Part shown: one piece after another, positions 36,321 through 45,523 of the stretch
How positions within the stretch are numbered: position 1 is the first letter of the stretch
Layout: each line of letters starts with the position of its first letter
Source: Mycolicibacter senuensis
Lineage (GTDB): Bacteria > Actinomycetota > Actinomycetes > Mycobacteriales > Mycobacteriaceae
NCBI RefSeq assembly: GCF_002101885.1
Contig: NZ_LQPS01000014.1
Location: 1-64,000, forward strand
Direction: 5' to 3'
Length of the DNA: 64,000 nt
Made by a program: the position numbers and the translations under genes
Notes under the pieces: generated by a model
The model's input: only the letters and a program-made list of their open reading frames with translations
What the model was told of the DNA's origin: nothing
Database searches by the model: none

Positions 36321-38603
36321 TCATGTGGCGGCCTGTGCGCCTTTCCTGGCGCCTCCCCGCGGTCGCAGGGGTACGCCGTAGGTTTTCGCCCATCGGGCCA
36401 TGGTCGTCGTGCTGACGCTACGCTCGCGGGCGAGGTCGGGCAGCGGACGTTGATGGTCGACGTATTGGGTGTAGAGCCAATCGGGATCGACGGTGTATTT
36501 GGTTGCTCGGCCAGGTTTGCGGGTTTCAATCTGGTAGTCGGCTGCCAGGCGTGCGACCGTCTGTCGGCTGACGCCAGCTTGGGCGGCGATCTCAGCGAGG
36601 CTCATCCCGCAGATCGCGTACTGCTCAAGGAAGACCTCGCGCGGGTAGGCCTCTTTGGCGCGTCGGTAGGCGGCGAGATCGGTGGCTACGGGTGGTGTGG
36701 GGTGGCAGGTGAGCAGGTAGCGGGCGGTCTCGAGGTCTGTACCGGCGGCTTCGGCGGCGTGGCCGAGAGACAAGCCGCCCTGGATGCTGTGGTGCAGCAT
36801 GCTGAGGTCGATGTCGTCGGGGTCTCGGCCCGGCAGGCACAGGCCGTCTAGGAAATCGGTTGTTGGTTGGTAGTGCACTGGTTCACGCCGAACACCCTGG
36901 CCGGCAAGGAACGCCCGGGCCTCCTCATCGAGTGCGTCGGCGAGGTCTGGAGTGAGGTAATACGGGAAGTCGGCGATCTTGGTTCGCAGCGCGGGGCTGA
37001 TGCTGGCACTGCTGATCGACGTACCGGAAATGCGCTCTTGCAGGTAGTACCGGGCCACTTGGGCGCGGGCCGAACCCCGTCCGGTGGTGCCGGTTTCGCG
37101 GCAGATGCGCAGCCATGTGTTGTCCGGCAGTAGATCGTCATAGCTGAGACCGCGGCGTCGCGCGTAGTCGATCGGGACCGCTGTCTCGGTGAGGTGTTCG
37201 GCGAGGGCGTGGATTGCCTTGCTGATGTCGGTCCAGTCGGGATGGTTGTTGAGGAGTTGAAGAACGCGTGAAACTGCATGGTCGTCGAGGGGGCTGCTGA
37301 TACTGCGGGCGAGCGCTCCCAGTGTGGTCTTTGTGTCGACGAGCAGAACTGCGACCGAAAGCGCCGGTCGCAACTGCCGCAGATGACTTCCGGGGATGGC
37401 CAGCCGTAGGGCGATGTTCTGCCAGAGCGAGGTGGGAAGTTTCCTGATCTCGGTGATCGCGACCAGTCTTCGCCGCGGGGGAGCTGGCCGGTTGGTGACG
37501 GTTCGGTATCTGAGTTGGTCGCTGGGCTTGAGACTCGGGCCGAGCGCTGCAAGCTGCAACGCGCTGGTGGCGTCGCCGGTCCACATCAGGTTCGTTGTCC
37601 AGGTCCGGGCTCGACGCCGGCGGATCGCGGCGATCAGCCATCGCAGCGACGCTCCGGCGGCCTGCAGATCCCGTTGATCCAGACATTGCACGGCGGTGAC
37701 GACGCCGGCGGCGGTCAGGCTCGCGGCCCCCGGCACTTGGATGGTGAGTTCCTTATTTGGGCTCGGTTTCCGTGAGGTCGGCAGTTGTGGGTGATCCCGC
37801 TGATACACAGTGAGCAGATCGGCGCCGAGGATCGGTTCGAGTTCTAGCGGTCCGGCATAGATCAGTGCTTTCACGGCGATTGTCCGGATGTCGGCGAGGA
37901 CATCGGCCGGTTGTTGCGGTTCTGAGGCGTATATGCCGCTATCGACGGAATCCGCCGTGATGATTTCGTTGATTCGGCGTTGGGCGTGCAGGACGCGGTG
38001 ATCGTCGTGGTCGAAGGTGAGGACTTCCGCGGTGGCGAGGTCGCCCCCGCACCATTCAGTCCGGGTTGTGCGATTGTTGGCCGGTGCTGTGCAGTGTCCC
38101 GGTCGTGGGATGACGTCATTGGTTAGCTGTCGTATTCGGGGGCGGACAGCGCAGGTGGGGCAGGCATCTGCGAGCAGACAGCGGTGTTTGAGGCAGGCGA
38201 AGGTCCATCCAAGTCTCCAGGCCAGCTTCCAGCGGCCATTGGATTCGGCCAGGCAATGGGGGCAGTAGCGTGAGCCGGTCCGTGGTCCCCAGGGGAAGGT
38301 GGTAGCCAATCGGGTGGGAGTCTTTATCACCGCCGCGGCTTGGCCGTCATAGTGCGACAACGTCATTGCTGATAGGTCAGCGAAGCTGAATGTGGTCGCC
38401 GCATGCAAGGCGGTCTGCTGATTCGAGCTGAGTCTGATCATCCAGCGGGGCACCGAGTGACGTGTTTGCTGATACAGGCCGGCGGCTGAAAGCAGATCTC
38501 CCCAGCTGGTTTGGGTGCGGTGCGCGAGTGCTTCCAGCCAGGAGTCGAGCGCTTCGCCGGCGATAGGGTCGACGTTGATGGGCAGACGTCGGGTGTCGGT
38601 CAT
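36321..38603 (-). CDS. tniQ: TniQ/TnsD-family target-selection protein of Tn7-like transposon
   Basis: The product is 760 aa, in the large TnsD size range rather than the small Cascade-bound TniQ. The N-terminal TniQ domain has a zinc knuckle: C114 and C117 (YCPHC), then C137, H140, C142 and the CPTC at 148-151. The C-terminal half has several helix-turn-helix-like segments (SLAEIAAQAGVSRQTVARLA, then DLARERSVSTTTMARWA), as expected of a sequence-specific attachment-site binder. Its ATG overlaps tnsC by 4 bp. It should direct insertion to a fixed chromosomal site, which may be the locus next to dnaB. Confidence 0.82.
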   Translation of the reverse strand: MTDTRRLPINVDPIAGEALDSWLEALAHRTQTSWGDLLSAAGLYQQTRHSVPRWMIRLSSNQQTALHAATTFSFADLSAMTLSHYDGQAAAVIKTPTRLATTFPWGPRTGSRYCPHCLAESNGRWKLAWRLGWTFACLKHRCLLADACPTCAVRPRIRQLTNDVIPRPGHCTAPANNRTTRTEWCGGDLATAEVLTFDHDDHRVLHAQRRINEIITADSVDSGIYASEPQQPADVLADIRTIAVKALIYAGPLELEPILGADLLTVYQRDHPQLPTSRKPSPNKELTIQVPGAASLTAAGVVTAVQCLDQRDLQAAGASLRWLIAAIRRRRARTWTTNLMWTGDATSALQLAALGPSLKPSDQLRYRTVTNRPAPPRRRLVAITEIRKLPTSLWQNIALRLAIPGSHLRQLRPALSVAVLLVDTKTTLGALARSISSPLDDHAVSRVLQLLNNHPDWTDISKAIHALAEHLTETAVPIDYARRRGLSYDDLLPDNTWLRICRETGTTGRGSARAQVARYYLQERISGTSISSASISPALRTKIADFPYYLTPDLADALDEEARAFLAGQGVRREPVHYQPTTDFLDGLCLPGRDPDDIDLSMLHHSIQGGLSLGHAAEAAGTDLETARYLLTCHPTPPVATDLAAYRRAKEAYPREVFLEQYAICGMSLAEIAAQAGVSRQTVARLAADYQIETRKPGRATKYTVDPDWLYTQYVDHQRPLPDLARERSVSTTTMARWAKTYGVPLRPRGGARKGAQAAT

Positions 38604-39724
38604 GACGCGCGTTTGCTGATTCGTGTGGTGAGCTTGCCTGCTCGCAGGGAGGACTGCAGCCCTTGGCGGGCCTTCTCTGAGGCTTCATCGTTTTTCACCC
38701 GATCCAGCAGGTCTTGGGTTAGTCGTTCGGTTCCGGTGCGCACGGCTCGTTGGCACGCTCGGTTGACCAGGGTGATCAATGATCCGATGTGGCCGGTGGA
38801 CCGCGCATACAGGTAGTCGGACAATTCATCGGCGAGCATCCCCGGATGGCTATCTGCGAGGACGATCCGCTTTTCCAGGCTCAACAGGAGGACACGCCAT
38901 CGCTTGCGATCTGCCGGCTTTTTGACAGCGAACGAATCCATGGTGAGTTTTGTTGTGCGGCGTCCAGTTTGAGCGATGATCGGATCTTGATAGGTCGATC
39001 CCTCGGAGAAGAGTCCGCGCTTGGACAGGCCAACTCCGATGTAGATGATGGTGACTGGGAATTCATTGGCGATGTATTTGAAGTGGTTGCTGATTTCCAC
39101 GCCCTGGGTGTTGCGCCAGCGCAGGAAGTGCAGGTCGTCGATCATCAGCAGGCGTGTTTGGCAGGTCAGCACGCAGTCAAGAGCCCGGTGCGCCAGTTGC
39201 GCAGCGGTTCCACGCTTGGTACCCGGGTGGCCGAAGTATGCGAGCATCGCTCGGTTGAAGTCGAGCATGCCGGTGTTACCGGTGAGCCCCACCCGGCACA
39301 CGGGAATTCGCTGGTGGCCTTCGGCAGTTTCTGGTCCGCCCTCGGCGATTTCACGTCGGTGAAAGTCGCGTGCGAAGGCTAGGGCAGCGGTGGTCTTTCC
39401 CAAGCCGGGGAAGCCGTCGATGGCGACCGCACTCTTGGGCTTGTCACCGGTTTGGACATTGCTGTCGACGATGTCCCAGAGTTGTTCATGGAGGTCAGCC
39501 AGTTGCGGCGTCCGCAGCGGTCCGAGGTTGGCATGCCACACGCGCCGACGGGCGTTGTAGTCGGCCAGGGCCGATTCACTCAGCCCCTTGAGTCCTGTAC
39601 GGGTCAGCCGTTCGGGTTGCGGTAGAGCTGCGGCATCGGCGAAGGCAAAAAATCCCTCCTTGCGCGAGAGCGTCAAATTGTCCAGGGTCGATTGCTGTGC
39701 GCTGTTGGCGCGGTTGGTGGTCAT
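38600..39724 (-). CDS. tnsC: TnsC-like AAA+ ATPase
   Basis: The product is 374 aa. Walker A GFPGLGKTT (104-112) and Walker B LLMIDDLHFL identify an AAA+ NTPase of the TniB/TnsC type, which forms filaments on DNA and bridges TniQ to the transposase. I chose the ATG at 39724 because GGGAGGA lies 5 nt upstream and it overlaps the tnsB stop; an ATG 4 codons earlier has no such site. The length is intermediate between TniB and Tn7 TnsC. ATPase residues look intact. Confidence 0.85.
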   Translation of the reverse strand: MTTNRANSAQQSTLDNLTLSRKEGFFAFADAAALPQPERLTRTGLKGLSESALADYNARRRVWHANLGPLRTPQLADLHEQLWDIVDSNVQTGDKPKSAVAIDGFPGLGKTTAALAFARDFHRREIAEGGPETAEGHQRIPVCRVGLTGNTGMLDFNRAMLAYFGHPGTKRGTAAQLAHRALDCVLTCQTRLLMIDDLHFLRWRNTQGVEISNHFKYIANEFPVTIIYIGVGLSKRGLFSEGSTYQDPIIAQTGRRTTKLTMDSFAVKKPADRKRWRVLLLSLEKRIVLADSHPGMLADELSDYLYARSTGHIGSLITLVNRACQRAVRTGTERLTQDLLDRVKNDEASEKARQGLQSSLRAGKLTTRISKRAS

Positions 39725-41865
39725 GCGTCCTCCCATGCGGTCGCGTAGAAGTCGTCAGGGTCATCGGAGCTGTCGTCGTCGCCACACTCGTCCTCGGGCG
39801 GCGGCTCACCGGGAGGTTGCCCGGTGTCGTGCGCCTCGTCCTCCGAGGTTTGGCCAGGCAGTGCCTGCTGCACCGACGAGAGTGCCTGCACCATCTGCTG
39901 CGTGCTATCCGTTGCAGCACAGAGCAATTCGTCTTCGCGGGATTGACGCAGGGCGAGGCGTCGTTCGGTTGGAGTTTTGCCCAGTCCGAGATTCCACCGT
40001 TCCAGCAGGAGCTCCATCGCGAGCTCGTCATTGGGATAGGTGTATTTCTCGCGTGCCAGGCCGCGGGCGAAGGCGAGGGCATCGTCGCCGAAGGGTGCCG
40101 TGAGCGCTGGTGCGTGCTCCCACATCAGGGTGTGCCACTTTCGATCGTTCGGATCGCGGAAGTAGATGCGTGAGATGTCGTCGGGGTGGCGGTGGACGGG
40201 CCATCGTCCACCGGGGTAGGGGCTGTGCTGGTCGCGGTACGGGTCGAGGGACGGCCCGTTGTACCGGCGGCCACCGATCTCGACGCCGTAATGCTGGATG
40301 GTGCGTTTCTCGGCAGCGAGGAATTCGTAGGCAAGGTCGGGGTCTTGCGGTACCTCGATGTATCCGGCACGCGCAAGACCGTGTTCGAACATGGTGGCCG
40401 GGGCCAGATCCAACCGTGGGAGGCCCGGTTCAACCAATCCGTCATGGGGTCGGCGGTGATACACCACCGCGATCCATTCGCGCATGATCGCTTCGAGTTC
40501 GTCGATGTAGAAGTGCGCATCGTCTTCGGGAGCGACTCCGCGGGAGTGGATATCCGGGCCCTTGTAGCCGGGAAGATACTGCAGCAAGCCTTCCCGGATG
40601 GTGCGGAAGAAGCGTTCGACCGGACCTTTGTCACGTCCGGTACGCAGCCGTGCCGGTTGGATGGAGATACCCATGCGTTGGCACACGCTTGTCATGTGCT
40701 CGGACACATAGATTTTGCCGTGGTCCACCAGAAGCGTTTCGGGGACGATCGCCGGCCCGACTGCTCGCGCACCTTCGCGGTCGATCGCCGCGACGTCGAG
40801 CAGCACCGAACGAGGTATGCCGTGTTCGGGCCACGTCGCCTCCTTCGGCCAGGCCGTCGGCGCAGGCACCGGCCGATAGGTCTGGTAGAGGACCGTCATC
40901 GCATCGATTGACTTGGTCGATACCGGGGTCAGGCGCAAACCGGTGACGCAGCGGGTATACCAATCCATGGCCACGGTGAGCTCGACCTGCACCCAGCGCA
41001 ACGTGATCGGGTCCATGGCGAAGACATCGAGTCGAGTGGTGTCCATCAGCAGGTACTCACCGGGACGGGTGGGCCGTAATTTCCCGAGGACACCTGGATT
41101 ACGCGCGGCGATGTCCCGGTTTCGCTTGGTACTCAACCGAAAAGTCGGATGCTTTGACTCCAGGGCGGTCAAGGTCCGGAACGCGGTGGTGCGGCTCGGC
41201 AGCGGTATGACATCAGGACCGAAGCGGGCGATGACACGCGCGTTGGTGTGTTTGATCACCGCCGTTCGTGATGGGCGCGAGAGATCGGTGTGTTCCACCA
41301 TGATCTCCAGGGCGGTCTCCCACCACCTGACATCCACCCCGGGTGCGTGCTTGACCCGCAGGGTCTTGGCGTTAGCCAGGCCTGCCTCACCATGTTCGGA
41401 GAAGGCGGCCACCATGCGCTGAACAGTGCGCAGGTCCACGCCGAGCTCGGCTGCCTTGGTGCCATACCTGGTCGTTAGAGGCAGGTCGGGGTGGTATTCC
41501 GGTCGAGGCTCACCTGGCTCAGCCGTCTCCCCATGGCCGGAGCGATATCCGGTGAGGACCTCTCGGATATGGTCGGCGCGTTCCCGGATTCGGTTCCGTT
41601 CTTCTTTGTTGAGCATCGCCAGGACCGTTGCAGCGACGTCTCTGGGGCCCCGTGATTCGTCAGTTGGGACGGTCTCGTCGTGCGGATGATTGTGGCGATA
41701 GGCAAGCAGCTCATGAAGTGATATTCCGCGGATCTGCTCGGTACCAACGGTTTTCACTATTGCGATGTTGCCGCCGCTACCGGTGCGGATCTCGACGATC
41801 TCGACCAGTTCACTCTGGTAGCAGAGACGACTCTCGGGGCCGATGCGACGGCGCTGGTTCATCAC
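39721..41865 (-). CDS. tnsB: TnsB-like DDE transposase
   Basis: The product is 714 aa. Helix-turn-helix segments occupy roughly residues 90-250 (with GVDLRTVQRMVAAFSEHGEA). The RNase-H-fold catalytic core follows with D275 (LLMDTTRLD), D381 (LVDHGK) and E417 (KGPVERFFRTI), the DDE triad of the rve/Mu family. The C-terminal 250 residues hold a beta-rich segment and an acidic tail that would bind TnsC. It overlaps tnsA and tnsC by 4 bp each. TnsB cuts and joins the 3' ends and binds repeated sites at both transposon ends. Confidence 0.88.
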   Translation of the reverse strand: MMNQRRRIGPESRLCYQSELVEIVEIRTGSGGNIAIVKTVGTEQIRGISLHELLAYRHNHPHDETVPTDESRGPRDVAATVLAMLNKEERNRIRERADHIREVLTGYRSGHGETAEPGEPRPEYHPDLPLTTRYGTKAAELGVDLRTVQRMVAAFSEHGEAGLANAKTLRVKHAPGVDVRWWETALEIMVEHTDLSRPSRTAVIKHTNARVIARFGPDVIPLPSRTTAFRTLTALESKHPTFRLSTKRNRDIAARNPGVLGKLRPTRPGEYLLMDTTRLDVFAMDPITLRWVQVELTVAMDWYTRCVTGLRLTPVSTKSIDAMTVLYQTYRPVPAPTAWPKEATWPEHGIPRSVLLDVAAIDREGARAVGPAIVPETLLVDHGKIYVSEHMTSVCQRMGISIQPARLRTGRDKGPVERFFRTIREGLLQYLPGYKGPDIHSRGVAPEDDAHFYIDELEAIMREWIAVVYHRRPHDGLVEPGLPRLDLAPATMFEHGLARAGYIEVPQDPDLAYEFLAAEKRTIQHYGVEIGGRRYNGPSLDPYRDQHSPYPGGRWPVHRHPDDISRIYFRDPNDRKWHTLMWEHAPALTAPFGDDALAFARGLAREKYTYPNDELAMELLLERWNLGLGKTPTERRLALRQSREDELLCAATDSTQQMVQALSSVQQALPGQTSEDEAHDTGQPPGEPPPEDECGDDDSSDDPDDFYATAWEDA

Positions 41866-42674
41866 CGTGCCCCCCTGCGCAGGACCGAGGTTGACTGCAA
41901 CGGAGCGTCAAGATCGGTCACCAGTGCTCCGTGCCACAACAGGTGGCAGATCGCAGCGCGCACCAATGGACGCGACAAGTCGGAAAGTACGGCGGTCGCT
42001 TGCCCGACGGTCAGACAGTCGAGGTCCGCCTGCTTGACCGAGTCCAGGACATCCTGGTTGATTCGGCGTTCGTCGCGGTAGCCCGCCAGGAAACGCAGGT
42101 TGGCCAGTTCAACGGGGGGCGGCTCGCTCCACACCTCGTAGTCCCATCCCCGGTCTTCGACGAGTTGGCGTGCCCAGGTCAACGTGTAGGCGACGGTGGG
42201 TGCACTCACGCGCTGGCGCGGCTTGACCTCGACGACTACCGGACCGTTCGACGTGCGCAAGAGGAAGTCCGGGATGTGTCGGCGCCACCGGCCGTCGACC
42301 TCCGCTTCCAGCAGGAATGGCTGTGCCGCGATCGAGGTGACGTTTCGGTCGAAGTCGGCGTAGATCAGCCGCGCGAGCTCCAACCGCGATTCGTAGATCA
42401 CATGATCGCGTTGGGTCCTGGACCAGTAGGTTCCCGAGTAGTGCTGCTGGCCGTACCACCACCCGAAGGTCCGCCACGGGGCGAGGGGTGCGGCCAAGAC
42501 TGCCGCGGCGTCGTCCCAGTCGAGTGTTTCGACGGAATCTTCTGCGGTCCGGAACCGGACTTTGGCAGTGGCTGGATCGACGCGGACCGGTCGATCGGGT
42601 TCATCGACGGCCTGCCGGATGGGCGACTCGGACTCGCGCGCGTTGACAAGCGCGCTCGAATACGCTGGAATCAT
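41862..42674 (-). CDS. tnsA: TnsA-like endonuclease
   Basis: The product is 270 aa, close to the 273 of Tn7 TnsA. The restriction-endonuclease-like core has ESRLE (95-99), D136 in HIPDFLLR and E149-V-K151 in VVEVKP, matching the E-D-K site that cuts the 5' ends to give cut-and-paste movement. The C-terminal third is helical, as in the TnsC-binding domain. I chose the ATG at 42674 because AAGGGA lies 6-7 nt upstream; the 14 codons before it do not look native. Confidence 0.85.
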   Translation of the reverse strand: MIPAYSSALVNARESESPIRQAVDEPDRPVRVDPATAKVRFRTAEDSVETLDWDDAAAVLAAPLAPWRTFGWWYGQQHYSGTYWSRTQRDHVIYESRLELARLIYADFDRNVTSIAAQPFLLEAEVDGRWRRHIPDFLLRTSNGPVVVEVKPRQRVSAPTVAYTLTWARQLVEDRGWDYEVWSEPPPVELANLRFLAGYRDERRINQDVLDSVKQADLDCLTVGQATAVLSDLSRPLVRAAICHLLWHGALVTDLDAPLQSTSVLRRGAR

Positions 42675-42791
42675 GGAAGTCCCTTCGTAGGGGGATTGGT
42701 TCGAATCGCGGCACATGTGCCGCTACCGAAGGCCGAGTCGCAACCTCGGCCTTTTGGTATTTCTAGGGGTTGTCAGTGCGACAACATCTGC

Positions 42792-43052
42792 TCAATCGTG
42801 GCTGCTCACACCTCCCCCCGTTGCTGACTTCTTTTCCGCTGGCTCCTTGTGATCGGTTGGTGCAGCGGTGATTTCAGACACTGCTTCGCGTCTGACAGCG
42901 TGTTCGTAACCGAGGTCGATGAGCTTGGCGCCGGCCGTAGATAACGACACGTTCCAATCTTGAGCACACCAGTAGAGGACCTCGGTAGCGCTCTGGGGAA
43001 GTCGAAGCTCCACGCGAACTATGTCTCGTGGTCGAAGTCTCGGACGCGTCAC
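42792..43052 (-). CDS. Small CopG/ribbon-helix-helix-like protein, hypothetical
   Basis: The product is 86 aa from a GTG at 43052. The order of a short beta strand (IVRVELRLP) and two helices (SATEVLYWCAQDWNVSLSTAGAKLIDLGY) fits a ribbon-helix-helix DNA-binding protein. The C-terminal 30 residues are charged and disordered-looking. It lies between tnsA and the presumed right end in the same direction as the tns operon, with an ATACCGGTAT palindrome 65 bp upstream. It may regulate transposition; I am unsure that it is a gene. Confidence 0.4.
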   Translation of the reverse strand: MTRPRLRPRDIVRVELRLPQSATEVLYWCAQDWNVSLSTAGAKLIDLGYEHAVRREAVSEITAAPTDHKEPAEKKSATGGGVSSHD

Positions 43053-43473
43053 CGACGTTGCCTTCCGCTGTTTACGGCGTCCATAACTGGTACATCACCG
43101 TTAGGCCGCGGTTGTTATACCGGTATCAAACACCCCGGCGGACAAAATGTCTCGGGCAGATAGTTGCCCCAGCAGACGCATTCAGGCAGCGCTACGCAAT
43201 CCGTAAACAGTTGCGCGGCACGGTTATTGGGTGATCGGATGCAAAACCCCTGGATGCCAGGGATGAATTCCCGGAACACTCAGTCCTGAGACACCGCAGA
43301 TTACACACAAGTGACGTTCATCACACCGCTACGTTGGTGGTGCAGCAGTTGTAGCTGATGTCAGTGAGGAATGCTTCTTCGGCCGCCCGAAAGCCCTGTA
43401 CGCATGCAGATTTCCGCATGGCAGGTCGACGCCCGATGAAGCAAGGGCCATCTCGACAAGCCGAGTGTGCAGA
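43053..43473. other. Non-coding region, presumed right end of the Tn7-like element
   Basis: About 420 bp without a convincing gene. It separates the tns side from genes that look chromosomal. Features seen: the palindrome ATACCGGTAT (43117-43126), a CCTGG-atg-CCAGG inverted repeat (43249-43261), CTCAG-tc-CTGAG (43279-43290), and three minus-strand copies of CAACT followed by GT, AT or GC (around 43160, 43208 and 43345) that could be parts of TnsB sites. I could not fix the terminal TGT/ACA or a target duplication. Confidence 0.35.
43117..43126. promoter_or_regulatory. Palindrome ATACCGGTAT, possible operator
   Basis: A perfect 10-bp palindrome 65 bp upstream of the small ribbon-helix-helix-like gene. 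It would suit autoregulation by a dimeric repressor; this is inference from position only. Confidence 0.3.
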
Positions 43474-43827
43474 TCATTCGTTTGCGCCGTGCCGCAGAGC
43501 AGCAGCAAACGCGTCCTGATCGACGCGCCGGCGGATTAACCGGTCCGGCGTCAGGCGCGCTTCAGTGGCATCAAGTACGTCGTCGTGATCATCGTAGGGG
43601 GCCAAGTTGATTCGGACTTCGAGGTCGACTGCCGCCAGGATGCGCAACAGCACAGGAAGTGACGGTTGCCGCGTGCCCGATTCGATGCGAGCGATCGTCG
43701 ACTGTGGCATATCAGCCAATTCGGCGAGCTGCCGCTGCGATACACCGACCCGGCTCCGGGCTACTTTCAACAGATTTCCCGCAAGCCGCTCCGCGTACCC
43801 GACTCCCGTCGGCCCCATTCGCGCCAT
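43474..43827 (-). CDS. Xre-family HTH regulator
   Basis: The product is 117 aa. A Cro/CI-type helix-turn-helix is clear (VSQRQLAELADMPQSTIARIESGTRQPSL). The rest includes an RVDQDAFAAALRHG tail. Proteins of this build are often the antitoxin or regulator upstream of a nucleotidyltransferase-type toxin, but here no intact partner follows and the stop lies at the edge of the non-coding region next to the Tn7-like element. It may mark the chromosome side of the junction, with its partner lost. Confidence 0.7.
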   Translation of the reverse strand: MARMGPTGVGYAERLAGNLLKVARSRVGVSQRQLAELADMPQSTIARIESGTRQPSLPVLLRILAAVDLEVRINLAPYDDHDDVLDATEARLTPDRLIRRRVDQDAFAAALRHGANE

Positions 43828-44039
43828 ACCACCACGATAGCCAATCAGCTATCGCACGGCGTTCGAGAATCGCGGATGGGCTCAACGGGTCTCTGGGGCA
43901 AGGCCAGGGCCACCTCGCTTGACCTGTTCGAAAAGGCGATCCCCGCGTAGTACGCGTCCGTCCAAAAGGGCTTTGCATCTAGCCGATAGCCTCGTCAGTG
44001 ATACCTTCACCCCGTGGTCGAGTAGGTCGGAGGCTCTCG

Positions 44040-45344
44040 ATGGAGTCATTTGACGTTGTAGTGGTGGGCGCCCGTTGTGCAGGTTCCGCGCTCGCCACCT
44101 ATCTGGCACGGGCCGGTATGCGGGTATGCCTGATCGACAAAGCCCAGCTCCCGAGCGAGACACCGTCCACCCATGTGATCCAACCGCGGGGCGTGACGAT
44201 CCTTGCCGAACTCGGCGCGTTGGACCCGGTGCTGGCACACGGAGCATCCCAACTGGACAGCTTCAGCATGGTGATCGACGACGTCTCGCTCGACGGTGTT
44301 CTCGGCGACACGTTTCCTCATCTCGGACTGAACGTGCGCCGTACGATTCTCGACCACGCACTACTGCAGGTAGCAACGGACGCCGGCGCCGACGTGCGAA
44401 CCGGATGCCGGGTGACCGGGGTCCGAACGGCGGGCTCTCGCGTGAACGGTGTCGATACCGTGGACGGACCCGTTGGAACCGGACTGCTGGTCGGGGCCGA
44501 CGGCCGGGGTTCGGTAGTGGCTAAATCCGTTGGGGCTCACGAGTACCTGACTGCGCCCGGGGGACGGATACCGGTGTGGGGGTATTTTGCAACGGGGACA
44601 CAGGAGCCACGCCTGCGTATCGGACGCCGAGGCAATTTCTCTTTTTTGGCCAGCCCGACGGATTCGGGCCTCTACATGGCGGCTGTCGGCGTCGATCATC
44701 GTGAGATTACTGACTTCAACCGTGACCGAGAGACTAATTTCTGCAACGCACTTCGGCATTGGCCTGAGCTCGATGCGATCGTCGGCGACGCCGACCGCGA
44801 CGGACCGCTGCGCGTCATGGCCAACTGGCACAGCTATTTTCGAGAGTCAGCTGGCCCGGGATGGGCGCTCGTCGGAGATGCCGGACATTTCAAAGACTTC
44901 TCCCCGGGACAAGGAATCTCCGACGCACTCTGTCAAGCTAAGTCGCTGTCGCTGGCTATCAGCGCCTCTACCGGTTCTGCATCTGTACAAGACGCGACGC
45001 TGAAACGGTGGTGGAAGCAGCGTGACCGCAGTTCCTACGATATGTACTGGTTTGCGATGCAGATGGCACCACCTGGGCCTCCTTCAGCGCTGACAGCCGA
45101 AGTCATCCGCCGGATCGCAGCCGACCCAGATGGCGCGACGACGCTGCTGAAAGTCATGAACCGCGATCTACCGACCGCCAAACTGTTCACCCCGCCACGA
45201 CTGCTCGCAGCGACATACGCGACACTGCGCAACCATCCCCATCAACGCCGGGCAACCTTCGCCGAGATCGGCACACAGATGAGCGCCGAGATCGATAAGC
45301 TCCGTGCCCGCTTCGGGTCGCACGCGACGGCGACGGCCGACTGA
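44040..45344 (+). CDS. FAD-dependent oxidoreductase (geranylgeranyl reductase / aromatic hydroxylase-like)
   Basis: The product is 434 aa. The N-terminal FAD-binding Rossmann fold is clear (DVVVVGARCAGSALATYLARAG, then the end of the second strand at CLIDKA), followed by LLVGADGRGS and the ribose/FAD motif GDAGHFKDFSPGQGISDA. This is the p-hydroxybenzoate-hydroxylase-type flavoprotein fold. The substrate cannot be told. I chose the ATG at 44040 because GGAGG lies 6 nt upstream. It converges on dnaB, with a candidate terminator between the two stops. Confidence 0.8.
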   Translation: MESFDVVVVGARCAGSALATYLARAGMRVCLIDKAQLPSETPSTHVIQPRGVTILAELGALDPVLAHGASQLDSFSMVIDDVSLDGVLGDTFPHLGLNVRRTILDHALLQVATDAGADVRTGCRVTGVRTAGSRVNGVDTVDGPVGTGLLVGADGRGSVVAKSVGAHEYLTAPGGRIPVWGYFATGTQEPRLRIGRRGNFSFLASPTDSGLYMAAVGVDHREITDFNRDRETNFCNALRHWPELDAIVGDADRDGPLRVMANWHSYFRESAGPGWALVGDAGHFKDFSPGQGISDALCQAKSLSLAISASTGSASVQDATLKRWWKQRDRSSYDMYWFAMQMAPPGPPSALTAEVIRRIAADPDGATTLLKVMNRDLPTAKLFTPPRLLAATYATLRNHPHQRRATFAEIGTQMSAEIDKLRARFGSHATATAD

Positions 45345-45382
45345 ACGTCCCCTAGGTCGACTACTTCCGCCGCGCAACCGGA

Positions 45383-45416
45383 TTAGAGGGGACCTGCCCT
45401 TTGCTGGCTCCTCTAA
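45383..45416. terminator. Candidate bidirectional terminator between the oxidoreductase and dnaB
   Basis: A perfect 7-bp inverted repeat (TTAGAGG ... CCTCTAA) with a 20-nt loop lies between two converging stop codons. There is no T-run, which is common for mycobacterial terminators. Confidence 0.5.
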
Positions 45417-45452
45417 CGGGAAGACGAACACCCTGACATATGCGCATATCTG

Positions 45453-45523
45453 TATGACACGTTCGTGAGACATATGACAAGGACATGACACCGCCGCTGA
45501 GAATATGACACGGAGCGTGAGAC
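45453..45523. repeat. Imperfect tandem TATGACAC-n-GTGAGAC repeats
   Basis: TATGACAC then GTTC then GTGAGAC (45453-45471) recurs as TATGACAC-GGAGC-GTGAGAC (45504-45523), with a degenerate copy between them (TATGACA, GACATGACAC, CTGAGA). It ends about 19 bp before the dnaB stop. Function unknown; it may be an insertion-sequence end scar or a regulatory repeat. Confidence 0.5.

Larger units (their letters stand above)
36321..42674 (-). mobile_element. Tn7-like transposition module tnsA-tnsB-tnsC-tniQ
   Basis: Four co-directional genes with ATGA overlaps form the complete cut-and-paste set of a Tn7-like transposon: heteromeric transposase TnsA+TnsB, AAA+ regulator TnsC and targeting TniQ. No tnsE, cas gene or CRISPR array is nearby. 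The operon lies at the right edge of the accessory island, and the genes to its left (down to position 1 and probably beyond) are presumed cargo. The right end should lie between tnsA and about 43.4 kb; the left end is not seen. Confidence 0.82.

Noticed and set aside
36321..42674. CRISPR-associated transposon (CAST)
   Set aside because: No cas genes, CRISPR repeats or tracrRNA-like features seen nearby, and TniQ is of the large TnsD type.
43300..43474. Fragment of a nucleotidyltransferase-like toxin after the Xre gene (minus strand, GRPKK-like motif)
   Set aside because: No start codon in a sensible place, the frame is shifted relative to the Xre stop, and the similarity is too weak to claim.
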